Positions 1 to 10,145 of a stretch of 64,000 bases of DNA are shown one piece after another. The notes beneath the pieces are model-generated. The model saw nothing but the letters and a program-made list of their open reading frames with translations, did no database searches and was not told the DNA's origin. This stretch comes from Gracilaria domingensis (taxonomy: Eukaryota > Rhodophyta > Florideophyceae > Gracilariales > Gracilariaceae). The stretch is taken from positions 29,854 through 93,853 of the forward strand of contig VCMS01000220.1 in NCBI GenBank assembly GCA_022539475.1. Reading direction: 5' to 3'. Made by a program: the position numbers and the translations under genes. Positions within the stretch are counted from its first letter, which is position 1. Each line of letters starts with the position of its first letter.

Positions 1-1
1 A

Positions 2-613
2 CAGCCGCTCAAAGGTCATGCAGACACGGTGATCTGCGTAGCTTTGAGCGCGGACGAGACGCGCATCGCATCAGGCTCATGGGACGGTACGGTGCGTTTG
101 TGGGACGCGCTACGCTGCAACGCCATCGGGCAGCCGCTTCGAGGTCACACAAGCCGTGTGACTTGCGTAGCTATGAGCGCGGACGGCACTCGCATCGTGT
201 CCGGCTCGTACGACGAAACGGTGCGTGTATGGGACGCTGAAACCGGCAACGCCATTGGACAGCCGCTCCGAGGTCACAGAGACACGGTGCGTCAAGTCGC
301 GGTGAGCGCGGGTGGCAGCCATGTTGTGTCATCCGATCGACGCATGCAACGGCTGTGGGCGTTGAACGGCGATGGCGGTGAGTGCGTGCTCACTTCACGT
401 GATTTCGTGTGGCAGCTTACCATTGAATCGCTCTCGACGAGCTGGAGCGGTTCTGAGCACTTCGAGTGGCCCCCGTGGGAGTATGTAGTGCGCGAGCTCG
501 CAGACGACGGCTCAGAGCTAATGCTTGGCGTCACTGAGCGCGCGTTGCGCAACTTCCGCGGAGGAGATGTGTACTTCACACAAGACTTCCGATCGTGTCG
601 TATCGTGCGCTGA
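2..613 (+). CDS. WD40-repeat protein, C-terminal part (5' end outside window)
   Basis: The frame is open from the window edge to TGA at 611-613, so this is the C-terminal end of a longer protein. It holds about two and a half WD40 blades with the usual GH...V...A.S.DG..I.SGS.D.TVR.WDA pattern; successive blades share an NAIGQPLRGH linker. A non-repeat tail of about 100 residues (Trp-rich, ending NFRGGDVYFTQDF...CRIVR) follows. WD40 propellers are protein-protein scaffolds; with the N-terminus missing I cannot say what this one is fused to. Blades this alike within one gene suggest recent internal duplication. The 2.3 kb downstream contains decayed copies of both blade and tail, so the gene belongs to a local duplicating family. 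Confidence 0.85.
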   Translation, partial: QPLKGHADTVICVALSADETRIASGSWDGTVRLWDALRCNAIGQPLRGHTSRVTCVAMSADGTRIVSGSYDETVRVWDAETGNAIGQPLRGHRDTVRQVAVSAGGSHVVSSDRRMQRLWALNGDGGECVLTSRDFVWQLTIESLSTSWSGSEHFEWPPWEYVVRELADDGSELMLGVTERALRNFRGGDVYFTQDFRSCRIVR

Positions 614-879
614 GATCCCACCAAGATCCATCAGTTCACGCGCTTTGCGGGGGTGTCAATGGCGCCGAGCATTACCGGCCTTGCGTCTTCGTGTCAAGTC
701 GATGTACTACAGACGGTGTGCGACTGAATTGTGGCAGCGTGCGAAGATTGTTGAAGCCGTTCTGTTCGCACGGTCTCATCCTTTGCTACGACAGAGTTAT
801 TCGTTGAGGTGTGCAATGTCGCAGAAAACGGCTCGGGGATGAATATCTCGAGTACGAGCGAGTGCGGCCTGGGCTATGA

Positions 880-1210
880 TGTGCACTGCCAAATCTAGGG
901 AGAATGTGCCATGTCACGCGCATTTATCGCAGCGCCATTCCTCGAGACCCAGCTTGGACTGCGCGGCACGAGGCTCGTGCCACGACGAGGCGACAGCCGA
1001 TTCGGCGAAGCCGAAGGATTCAGCGTGCAATGTCACTTGGTCCGGGCTCCGACGGTGGGAGCCATCGCGGCGAGGGGTGCACGACTTGGCAGAGAATGGA
1101 TCGGACATTGTGCTGCGCGGCTACGAACACGCTCCGCCCTGTGCAACTTTCGCGGTGGTGAGGCGTAGTTCATAACAGAGATGCGATCTTGCCGTATTGT
1201 GCGATGACCC
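880..1210 (+). pseudogene. Decayed copy of the WD40 gene tail
   Basis: The stretch around 1080-1205 aligns by eye with the tail of the upstream WD40 gene: GAGCTCGCAGACGACGGCTC-type sequence, then CGCAACTTCCGCGG, then a TCTTGCCGTATTGTGCGATGA end. Frameshifts and stops break it. No intact WD40 reading frame survives. Confidence 0.55.
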
Positions 1211-1959
1211 ACGAGACGCCTTCTCTTCGCTCGCGTTCCGCTGCGATCATTGACGACTCTGTAGATGTGGCCATCCGCGTGTGCAATTATGCGGACGCTG
1301 TTCTGCTCGCCATGACCTTCGTGGATCGTACGCGGTTGCTCGTGGACCTAGCTGCGGCTGGTAGCCCGTCTGCTTCTAGACGAGATCGACTTGTCTATGT
1401 TTGGCAATGCAGCAGTGCACCGCTCCGAAATGGTTGTGCGCAGGCGTCAGCGATCGTAAATACGAGCGGATATTGCGTGAAACAGCAGCAGAAAAGTTCT
1501 GGTGGGATGTCCATGTAGCTATTTGCCCCGCACTTGAAATGCTTGAAACGACGGAGCACGGGCGTTGCGCCAGGCTGAGTTGCTGTGTAGGCGTGGCTGT
1601 ATTAGACGTGGCGCCGGATAATACCACCGTGTTGCAGTAAGGGGGACGGCACCACTGCGGCGCTGCGCGAGCCCGACTCACCGCAAGCAAAGGAAGCTAC
1701 GAAATGTGGACGCGTACAGATGATAAACAGTAGTAGACGATCCCTCTCTCCGAGCCCTAGTCGAATATCAGAAAGTACGTAATGCATTCCTCGCCCGTCG
1801 ACGTGTTCACCGTGAGTGCCAAAGTTCTGCTCAAGAAGTGGCTCATTCATGAGCTCTTGAGAACAGCAGCAGAATCGGGCTGGGTTCACGGGAAAGACTA
1901 GTGTGAGTGTTGGACGTTCGACGCGGCAGCCTACGTCGCGAGAAAGGCGATTCTAGGGC

Positions 1960-2345
1960 ACAAAGGTGAGTAACGGTCCGTGCCAATGAGCCCCGACCAG
2001 ACGCACCTCATGCCCATCTCGTGGCACAGAATGGTGCGTGTGTCGGACGCTGAAAGCCGCAGCATCAGCAGGCAGCTCCGAGATCACGGCGAGTGCGTGC
2101 GTCGAACGAGTGGCAAGGAACATACCGATGGCATCCACCTTGTGTTGGAACACGCAGAAACGCATCGGCTGCGGGGTTCGGACAGTGGAGTTGGCGTCTT
2201 TGTGCTCACGTAACTTGATCCTCTGCGGCAGCAAAATATCGACGCGCTCACGCTCACTTGTTCCGTGCTCGCAGAGAAGGGCTCTGAAGTCAATGGCTTT
2301 GACGTGTACCTGACGCAACAAGGGAGAATGTGATGTGTTGTGCCC
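1960..2345 (+). pseudogene. Second decayed WD40 copy (one blade plus tail)
   Basis: At 1985-2110 a blade-like reading (MSPDQTHLMPIS...MVRVSDAESRSI...QLRDHGECVR) matches, position by position, the blade MSADGTRIVSGS...TVRVWDAETGNAIGQPLRGH of the gene at the window start. The Trp of WD and the GH dipeptide are lost. At 2275-2335 a tail-like block follows. The copy is broken by frameshifts and is non-functional. The surrounding 614-2900 sequence appears to be further degraded material of the same family. Confidence 0.5.
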
Positions 2346-2919
2346 CAGTTTGAAACCGTTGCTGCTGCAGACTCCGTGCTCCAGAGATCCATCTTTCTGC
2401 GCTATGCCGGAGAAAAGCAAAGAATATAGGCTCCCATGATGAACGCCTATGATGGACGACTCAACGGCTTTCGCTATCTGCGGTACAGTGACCTTGGCTT
2501 GCCGCGCCAGTCTCCGTGCACGAAACGACGCAGCGTGGTCGTGGACAGGGTGTGGAAGGGTGGCGGTAAGGCGTCAGATTGGGTGTTCCACGAGACGGTT
2601 GTCGGAGATCGAAGCTGTTTGGTCATCCATGGTCGGCCATGGGGTTACGGTTGACGACCCTCGCCGACGGAAGAGATCAAGCCTACGGTACGGGGTAAAG
2701 GTCGGCGTATTCAGCGTGCAACGTGCGCTACGCTTACACGTTGATACAAAATATTTGGTGTTTGGATTTCAGGACCTCAAGTCAAGCGCCAAAGAAGGCT
2801 ACAAGGCTACCGACGGCACAAGGATACCACCATTTTGCAGACTACCACCTTTTGCCCCCGTTTTTTCAATGCATAATGACAGCGATGCAAAGTGGACACG
2901 ATGCCTGATTGTAGCAATT

Positions 2920-3346
2920 TGAATGAATGTTTTTAAACATTTAAAAAATGTTTTGGATTAGAAATGCAAGTTTTGTCCCAGACAAAACCCAAAATTAAAA
3001 TTCAGAACACTGATAGCATAATTGCCACGCCTTCCACGTAAACTACGCTCCAAAAGCCAATCTATTTCATTCTTTCTTCCAAGTTTTCGGCAGTTCCGAG
3101 ATTTCATTTCTTTTCATACATGTTTCCGAATATGCAATACTCTAGATAGAGAGTATATGAGAAGGAAGAAAGTGCATTCATTTCGATTATTCATTCCCAA
3201 AAAGTGACAAAACTCGCATTGTACTCTTCGCTATCTTATGGCGAATTTGCGTCATTGCGATGAGAATCCCCCCTGATGCAACTCATATGTAGAACGTACG
3301 ATATGTAGAGCTGCTTGCCGCGGTTTGTTCGACTGAGTATCAGCTC
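2920..3346. other. AT-rich intergenic region
   Basis: AT-rich sequence with no supported gene. It separates the WD40 debris from the zinc-finger gene and ends in that gene's promoter. Confidence 0.5.
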
Positions 3347-3354
3347 TATATAAT
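3347..3354 (+). promoter_or_regulatory. TATA box of zinc-finger gene
   Basis: TATATAAT lies 80 bp upstream of the ATG at 3434, a spacing that leaves a short 5' UTR. Confidence 0.5.
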
Positions 3355-3433
3355 AGCACCACATCAAGTCTTCAATCTCAATGAAGTAAAAGACCTGATA
3401 TAGGAGTGAATTGTCTTGCACAGGCCTTCAACC

Positions 3434-4219
3434 ATGAGTGACTCCGGTCCACCTACACCCACACCGTCTGACATCGAGGCAGCTCGCCAGAACTACAGAC
3501 AAATTTTCAACAACCTTGGGAGGGACGAAAATCACGAGAGCAATCCGAGCGCATCGAACGATAACGCACCGACCACACCCCTTTCCGCACCATTGTCTCC
3601 CCTTGAGAGGTTTCTGAGAAACCTTCCTCCTCCCCCACCATCCCAAGATCCCATAGTCGTCACTCGTGTCCCGCCACTGGTAGAACCGTCAATTGCAAAT
3701 CCATACCCTTGCTTCAGTTGCGGCCAAAGCTTTGGCACGAGGGCCGGTAGAGATCGGCACCGCTGCAACGTATATGAATGTACTCGTTGCGACTTCGTAA
3801 CAACTACTAGACATATCTTTCACACTCATTTAGAGAGGCACCGCCTTCCAACGTCCGAAGCAGCTGCGGAGGCTCACTTTCAATGTTTCGTTTGTCACTG
3901 TTGGTTCAGACATCAGCGTAGTCTGGCAAGGCACATGAGGGTGCATGCAGATGTTAGATCCAATTGCCACCACTGCAACGGTTCGTTTTCTCGTTTCTAC
4001 CTCATGCGGAATCACGTTCGTGCTTTCCATGACGACGGCGTGAGAAAGCATTGCCTCTATTGTCACTACGTGGGCACTCCAAACCAAATGGAAGCTCATG
4101 TGCTCCAGGCCCATGGCTATCATGAATGCTCGTTTTGCAGGTCCAAGAAGAGGCCAGCAGATCTTGCCGTGCACAAGACTGTTTGTTCGCACAACCCTCG
4201 AAACCCGGAGCAGCATTAA
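3434..4219 (+). CDS. C2H2 zinc-finger protein
   Basis: A 261-residue single-exon protein starting at the first ATG after the TATA box. The first 90 residues are Pro/Ser/Asn-rich and probably disordered. A run of Cys/His motifs follows: CFSC...H.C, CTRC...H..H, CFVC..WFRHQRSLARHMRVH (the most canonical finger), CHHCNGSFSR...NHVRAFH, CLYC...H...H and CSFC...H...C. About five to six fingers are degenerate or variably spaced, so the protein may bind DNA, RNA or protein. A nuclear regulatory role is inferred from the family. The gene stands alone with no operon-like partner. A second unrelated C2H2 gene lies 3.6 kb downstream. Confidence 0.85.
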   Translation: MSDSGPPTPTPSDIEAARQNYRQIFNNLGRDENHESNPSASNDNAPTTPLSAPLSPLERFLRNLPPPPPSQDPIVVTRVPPLVEPSIANPYPCFSCGQSFGTRAGRDRHRCNVYECTRCDFVTTTRHIFHTHLERHRLPTSEAAAEAHFQCFVCHCWFRHQRSLARHMRVHADVRSNCHHCNGSFSRFYLMRNHVRAFHDDGVRKHCLYCHYVGTPNQMEAHVLQAHGYHECSFCRSKKRPADLAVHKTVCSHNPRNPEQH

Positions 4220-5735
4220 TGGGAGTTCTTTGGTGCTTCTAAAAGGCAGCTTCTGGATATGTTTCAATCCTTGTACTTGAGTGAAAATAAGTTGTAAATA
4301 GAAAAAAGAGTTGGGCGTGTCTTATGGCTTTGAATATCCTGGCTACCAGGAAATGCCGGGAGTAAATGTACTTAGTCGATACATAGCGTATTTACTTCGT
4401 GCATCGACTACTCTCCATTTTGCACTCTTGATTTGTGAGATTGTCTCTAGTACATTGTGCCAACTCACGTTAAAGATCACGATAGAGCACCAAGGAACTG
4501 AACGTCAGATGGTTTCATGCCATCTGACCTCCTTTCTGATCGCAAATCTCGGCGATCAGGTGCCTTTATAGTGCTTGACTCTACTTACTATGCGTAGCTA
4601 GCTTCTAATTAAACCACGAAGCACCACTGAGCTCAAAATTCTTAGTCTAATTAGGCCTCTGTAGCACTAGCACTAGCAATTCAAACTAGAACCGTCCACG
4701 CTCTTATTCGCTTCATCATGTTCCTTCTAGTCGAAAAGAGTACGGTTTCATAAATGTCCCACACTTGTTTCGAAGACGGCCATACTTGATGAGTCATCCA
4801 TTAGTATAAAAGTTGATATCAGTGGCTAGAATGGTATGCATCCGACCGGGACAAGTGTCAGGTTTCGGATTAGAAATGTATCAGACATGTCTGCATGAAG
4901 GTTGCGCGCTACAATCTTGAAGCGGAGGACGTTTATTGGTACCCATGGAGGATCTGCTTTCAAACACAGGTGTTTCGGAAAAGGTTGAAAGTAAACTCAT
5001 CGAATTTATCGAAGACGACCTTAAAATGAGTTGGCATTGAAGTACAAATCCATAACTTGTCGAGGGAGCAGGTTGTGGGAGACCCCCCGCAAGCTGCGCC
5101 GTGTTCGACGACGGCGGCTAAAGCGCTGGAGTTGCCGTAAACGACGTTCGCGCTCGGCCCCGCCGCCGCCGGCGCAGCAGTACTTTAAACGCGCGTACGA
5201 TAGTCTCTTATTTAGTCTAGTGGTAATCAATTCTATCGTATCCTCTACAAGTAAGCGAACTACAGCTTTACGACGGTCCTTGACCGAGGGCGACGCAGCC
5301 CCTCGCTGGGCCGTAAGTCCGCACGCATGACATACCTCCACACCGGAGGCGAAAGTCGCGTTGCACATGCTGCCCTCCACCGGGGCCGCCACTGTGCCGA
5401 TCAGTCTGCCTAATCTCACTCGGAGACCAGATTGGATCGTACGACAGACTTCAACATAACTATCTCGATTTCTCTCATTTTTGGTTACCCCTGATTATGG
5501 GGCAGAAAATCCATCACGTCTGAGCCCTTCGCTAAATAGAAGCTTTCTTTGGATACCTAAAGCAAGACAGCACGAGAGAAAAATCTGATCTCTTTCTCTT
5601 AGAGTTTCCGTGCGTGTTGATGTCGAGGCTCCGGCCAAGGCTTCAACAAAGGTGCTTATTTCTAAACACGCATCTGGAATAAAGCCACGCATGTCGAAGT
5701 CAAGTCTCTGGATTGTAAATGACCGAAAATGTTTA
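4220..5735. other. Intergenic region with a GC-rich island at about 5040-5440
   Basis: No convincing protein gene. Most of the stretch is AT-rich, but 5040-5440 changes abruptly to GC-rich sequence with many short self-complementary runs (for example CCACACCGGAGG, CCCTCGCTGGGCC). Open frames on both strands there look like by-products of GC content. See the finding on a possible structured RNA. Confidence 0.4.
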
Positions 5736-6638
5736 TTAATTCAACTGTCGATCGCCACTATTATCTCTCAGATATCCAAAACTATAACTATCATCTCCAT
5801 CTTTCTTCATCTCTAGCATTTTTCTTACTAATTTATAATCTGGCTTAATTTCCTTCCCTGCAAGCGATTGAACGTAATCGATCAAAGGAGCGTACTCCGG
5901 AAGCTTCGCTGCCACTTCCCACAGATTGTAGTCATAAACGTTCCTAATCTTTTTCTCTTCTACCCACAAATCGAAGAATGTGTATAACAAAAAAATCAAA
6001 TCCCTCCGAACACCAGCATAATTGTAAAACTGAGTGCAGTCATACATCTCAGTAATCACAACTTTTGAGGCCGCTTCAGATATCATGCTGCATATTATGT
6101 TTGAAGCACTCATAGTACCAAGCAAAAGTGCTCTATCATTCAACGCTTTCATGCAGTCGAGCAAAGAAATGCACATAGATACCGCTTCTTCCTTAGTAAA
6201 CTTTCCCGATTCCTCTATCCGCTCGCTTGCCAGCAGCCCTTCGTCAGACATTACCAACATTTTAGCATCGGCAAGGGCGATAAGTTTGTGAACTTTTGCA
6301 AAAGGTAGTTGGATAAGGTCTTGCATTGTCTTCCTGCAGTAACTGTATGTAAAATACATCGCTTGTGCTGTTGAATTACAACCATTCTTTTCTATTTGCA
6401 GCAATACCTTTTGATTTTTCGAAGAATCATAAGCGCGAATGATGACCTTGGATTCGAACTTGCTGACAACTTTATCTACTCGGTACTGATCAGCAATATA
6501 TTGACCAGCGGAAAAGTTAGAGATTGCTTCGAAGGTAGATTCGGGCATGCTGTCGGCGTGAATTATAGATGCAGAGTCTATGGAGTACAGGTCGCTGTGC
6601 AAAGGAGTTGATATTGTGCACGATTGAAGTTGGGACAT
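5736..6638 (-). CDS. Casein kinase 1-like pseudokinase
   Basis: A 300-residue protein with the layout of the CK1 family. About 50 N-terminal residues come first, then the N-lobe start QYRVDKVVSKFESKVIIRA at 51-69. VLLQIEK at 78-84 sits where CK1 has VAIKxE. KMLVMSDEGLLASERIEES at 126-144 matches the CK1 LVMxLLGPSLEDLF segment. GVRRDLIFLLY at 209-219 matches SRRDDLESLGY, and LPEYAPLIDYVQSL...KPDYKLVRKML at 246-275 matches the CK1 C-lobe. Catalysis looks impossible: the VAIK Lys is replaced by Gln, the HRD loop reads ALLLGTMSASNI with no Asp, and no DFG is recognisable. A scaffold or decoy role is therefore more likely than phosphotransfer. Start is the first ATG; a TATATA run lies about 30 bp upstream. 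Confidence 0.75.
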   Translation of the reverse strand: MSQLQSCTISTPLHSDLYSIDSASIIHADSMPESTFEAISNFSAGQYIADQYRVDKVVSKFESKVIIRAYDSSKNQKVLLQIEKNGCNSTAQAMYFTYSYCRKTMQDLIQLPFAKVHKLIALADAKMLVMSDEGLLASERIEESGKFTKEEAVSMCISLLDCMKALNDRALLLGTMSASNIICSMISEAASKVVITEMYDCTQFYNYAGVRRDLIFLLYTFFDLWVEEKKIRNVYDYNLWEVAAKLPEYAPLIDYVQSLAGKEIKPDYKLVRKMLEMKKDGDDSYSFGYLRDNSGDRQLN

Positions 6639-6639
6639 T

Positions 6640-7746
6640 TTACGAAAGTATGTCGACGTCAGAAAATATATAAACTAGAAGTATTACACATCGTTCAACT
6701 TTTGAAGACAACTCTCTGAGCGGGAATCTGGATGCATTTTAACATGTATTTCCTGGATTATTTGGTCATAGTGATAGCCGCGACGTAGCAGAGAGATGAC
6801 TTTAATATGAAAAACTTTAAAAACTTTAAAAACTCGGGAGAAAGCTTTAAGGAAACCAAAAACTAAGTTCTACCTTCAAATTCCTTCACGCCAGGTATTG
6901 ATTAGAGTCTTCATGGCGAAACTTAAGCGGTTTATAACTATTGTTATTGCTGCAAAAATTGTCTCTATGAAAATATTTTCTGTTTCTTTTCTAACAGCGC
7001 CAGTTTACAAATGTAGGAATGGAGTAGAAATAAAATCTATTTGATGTGAAGTGTGTCCATTTTCTAGAACTGTTGGAAAAAGAATTAAGCACGTTCTACA
7101 TTTAATAAGAATCTAGACAATCATCCCAACCATTGTGGAAACTTAAGTCATTGTCGCCTAAAAGTTTTTGCTGCTCCAGAAAATAGAAAAATGCCACACA
7201 CTGTGTTACACAACGAATTTCATGCTTTCTTCTGCGATTTCTCAAGATTAAATCAAGCAGCTCATATACTTTGAAAGCTGCAAATGCGTTTTGCAGACTT
7301 TCGCGATATGACTTCGCGGTTTGATCTAATTGCTACTTTTGGGTCCGATGGAGCCTGGCGATAAAATTGGAGGAATATCTTCTGTACTTTAGAAAAGCAT
7401 AGCAAATTTTCAGAAAGTTTTTTTCTGAATTTAAATTATTTATGAAATCATCCACTAAGTTTCATCAAAACTGAAACTTTGAACGATCTAATTTTCGTTC
7501 TGAAGAATTGGCAAAGCTTCTCATATTAGTTTTGATATAAATTCCTTCATAATTCTCCTTTTCAAGGCATAGATCCTCATAACTGCTGCAGCATCTTTGT
7601 CATAAATTCCTGTTATACCCCTAGTCTAGACTCAACAGCTTATGAAACATCTGAAGGTACATTTATTCTATTCGCTTATGATTTCTAGTTCAATTTTGTC
7701 TATAGTTGACTGGAGATGTGAGTTACTACAGGGCAGACTAAGCTAG
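6640..7746. other. AT-rich intergenic region
   Basis: No supported gene. AT-rich sequence with short local repeats such as AAAAACTTTAAAAACTTTAAAAACT near 6810-6835. It contains the divergent upstream regions of the pseudokinase and of the second zinc-finger gene. Confidence 0.45.
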
Positions 7747-7754
7747 TATAAATA
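7747..7754 (+). promoter_or_regulatory. TATA box of second zinc-finger gene
   Basis: A TATAAATA consensus box, 116 bp upstream of the ATG at 7870, in an otherwise non-coding stretch. Confidence 0.55.
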
Positions 7755-7869
7755 TATTTCCATCGCAAGCGCTTATATACCGCCTCCTACCCAGTTAGTC
7801 TTCTCTACATCTTCGCAAACAAGAGAAACATACACATAAAAGAGACATATACGCAGTACTTACAGAACA

Positions 7870-8493
7870 ATGAGTTCTCGCAGGAACGGTTCTTCTTCTG
7901 GTGGTGGGGGAGGAAATAGGGGTAATCCGTCCCCAAATAAGATGGAATTGCAGTACATTCTAAACCAGCAAACATCGTCGGGCTCTGCATCGGCGAACCA
8001 AGGCCGAAATCCTGGGTCTAGATGTTCTAGAAAGACTGAAAGCTCCAAAAAGAGTGGAAGCTCGAAAAGAAGAGGCGGTTCCACTTCCCATCCCCATGCG
8101 TCTGAGGACGAAATTCAACCGAATGTGGTCCAAAGTCAGCAGGTCAGGGCTCCGGCAAGCAGCTCTGGCGCCTATGGTGCGGGTGCCAGTGCGAGTGGCA
8201 TGGTTCCGCTTGACAGTCCGTTTGCAAGACAGCCATGCCCTAAATGTAACGCCTTGATCACTCAGAAGCATATGCATCGCCATCTGAGCAAGTGCGGAGA
8301 GTATACTTGTGATCATCCAGGCTGCTCATACAAAGCAAACATGACTTCTAAGTTGAATACTCATAAGAGAGTGCATAGGAAAGACTTTGTTTGCATGTTG
8401 TGTGGGGCAAAGTTCAACCGAAAGAATTTGTTGACCAAACACCAGAGAGAGTCCTGTCCCCAAAGAATTAGTTTGGAAGACAGCCGGCAATGA
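7870..8493 (+). CDS. C2H2 zinc-finger protein with disordered basic N-terminus
   Basis: A 207-residue single-exon protein. Residues 1-115 are low complexity: Ser/Gly-rich with a Lys/Arg-Ser cluster (KKSGSSKRRGG) that could serve as a nuclear localisation signal. The C-terminal 85 residues hold three finger units: CPKC....H..RHLSKC (a CCHC-like variant), CDHPGCSYKANMTSKLNTHKRVH (canonical C2H2, C-x4-C form) and CMLCGAKFNRKNLLTKHQRESC (C2HC). A sequence-specific nuclear binding protein is the likely role, with the target unknown. A polyadenylation signal AATAAA lies at 8552-8557, about 60 bp past the stop. The protein is not closely similar to the other zinc-finger gene in the window. Confidence 0.85.
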   Translation: MSSRRNGSSSGGGGGNRGNPSPNKMELQYILNQQTSSGSASANQGRNPGSRCSRKTESSKKSGSSKRRGGSTSHPHASEDEIQPNVVQSQQVRAPASSSGAYGAGASASGMVPLDSPFARQPCPKCNALITQKHMHRHLSKCGEYTCDHPGCSYKANMTSKLNTHKRVHRKDFVCMLCGAKFNRKNLLTKHQRESCPQRISLEDSRQ

Positions 8494-8551
8494 CCAGAGA
8501 ATAAGAGTTGTCGAAACGTCTCGTAGGAAGCATATGTAGTGTAGAAAAAAT

Positions 8552-8557
8552 AATAAA
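8552..8557 (+). terminator. Polyadenylation signal AATAAA
   Basis: Lies about 60 bp after the TGA of the 207-residue zinc-finger gene, the expected place for 3'-end processing. Confidence 0.45.
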
Positions 8558-9643
8558 CAACTGTAAATTGAATTCGTTTTCCGGGAATCTGTGCTTGTCT
8601 GATACTCTTGTAAAACGAAAGGACATTTGGAATCTCCGGGAACCAGGAAGCTGATTTATTTGGAATGGAAAATTGTGGCGGAAAGATCGATCTTTCAACC
8701 GCGGAGAGTATGTGCTTTGCACAGCCGTAGCTCTGTCTTTGGGTGCAACTCCTTCGCCATGAATTTGCTCTGGTCGCTCCAGTCTTTGACAATAATCGGA
8801 TCTTCACCCTCAGATTTAGCTTTTAAGCACCCGCCTCATCCACCCTGGGCGCAGTGAGGTTCCTATGGAACTCACTGAGCGCGCAAAGTTTTGCGTTGCG
8901 GAGTAGCAGAGCATCGGAAGCATCCGTTTCTCTGCGTCTCCCAGTCCAAAAACAATAAAGATCGCATTGAGAGCTTAACGCGAAAGACACAATAAAAACA
9001 TTTATTCGGCAAACTGCGTTGGGAGGATTTAATCTCGTCTATTTCTAGAAAAACAGAATTCTGTTTCTTAAGTTTCTATTTAGTCTCATATTGGTCTATT
9101 CATAGAAGCTAAAAGACGACGAGCAGGATGATTCTTCTATGGACCCAGGAAGAAGTATGTGGCCGTTCAGATGTATGCCATGACATGTTTCGTGTGGCTG
9201 CATATGTCTAAAGCAATTACAAGGATATTTTGTGGGTTACAGATGTATTGTTTTTTTTGGGGGCGCAGGGACGACTGAAAACAAGAACTGGGTGCCTCAC
9301 AAGGTGCACATATTGTACGCCCTGCCTCGCAACCGCAGTAAGAAAGAGAGGACTGTATCTAATTAAAGGGAGAATTGGGAGTAGGAACGTGGAAAGCACG
9401 TTGAAGGTAATGTCAATTGAGTTCAGATAAGCGAGATGAGCAATTGGTGTTTATCACCTCAAGAACTCATTACATTTACGACTGATTCAAAAGCACCCGA
9501 AAAGAAACAGAACTTTACACACCGTATGCGTAAAGGATTCAGTACTGAGGAAGCCGTAAAAAATTCACCATCTGCCTTAACACATGAATCTTTCTCGTTT
9601 CGCTGTAGGATTGTCATTGCGATTTAAACGTCTTCCCTCCCCA
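8558..9643. other. Intergenic region without a supported gene
   Basis: Mixed-composition sequence. Short open frames here have no recognisable motif. A T8G5 run lies near 9248-9264. Confidence 0.4.
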
Positions 9644-10030
9644 TCAGTGATATCTGTTGTAGTATCTCGGATAAAGAAACTGGAAGAATGAGAACGGCCT
9701 GGGGCGAGTTTCGATTGGTCTTGGAGGCGGCTTCGGCTTCGTCGTACGTGGAGCCGTAGTCCGGGGAGGCGTAGTCGTTGGCGCTCGCGTCCGAGGTGGA
9801 GTAGTCCTCGGAGCTCGAGTTCGTGGAGGAGTTCTGGTCGGCGGTCTGGTGAAGGTCGGTCTTTGTGGTGCCACAGGGGACGGGATGAACGATGCAGCTG
9901 AAACTGTGGACGCCGCTGGTGGTGGAAGCGGTTGCAGAAACTCTGCGCCGACGCCGACGGGACGTGGGGCTTGAGCGACTGCTAGAGACACCGCGCAGAG
10001 CAGCAGGCTGACGGGGATGATGTGCTTCAT
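9644..10030 (-). CDS. Small secreted Pro/Thr/Arg-rich protein
   Basis: A 128-residue protein with a clear signal peptide: MKHII, a hydrophobic core VSLLLCAVSLAVA, and a likely cut before QAP. A conserved block QAPRPVGVGAEFLQPLPPP follows. The middle is a repetitive stretch of about 45 residues built from RTPPRTRAP/RTTPPRTRAPT units, then a Tyr/Phe-rich end. Repetitive basic Pro/Thr sequence after a signal peptide suggests an extracellular-matrix or cell-wall protein, possibly O-glycosylated; this is inference from composition. The gene at 11650 on the other strand shares the post-signal block, so the two form a small family arranged head to head. TTTATA on the plus strand at 10140-10145 reads TATAAA toward this gene. 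Confidence 0.75.
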   Translation of the reverse strand: MKHIIPVSLLLCAVSLAVAQAPRPVGVGAEFLQPLPPPAASTVSAASFIPSPVAPQRPTFTRPPTRTPPRTRAPRTTPPRTRAPTTTPPRTTAPRTTKPKPPPRPIETRPRPFSFFQFLYPRYYNRYH

Positions 10031-10139
10031 GTTGGAGTGGAGCGTTTGTCGGCGATCGGATGTGGGTGTTGGCTTCCTCTTGCCGGTTAGTAGGTAGATT
10101 TAGCTAGATCGGGTGATGCTGGTCGAGGCAGCTCAGTGT

Positions 10140-10145
10140 TTTATA
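10140..10145 (-). promoter_or_regulatory. TATA box of secreted protein gene
   Basis: TATAAA on the minus strand, 110 bp upstream of the ATG at 10030. Confidence 0.45.
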
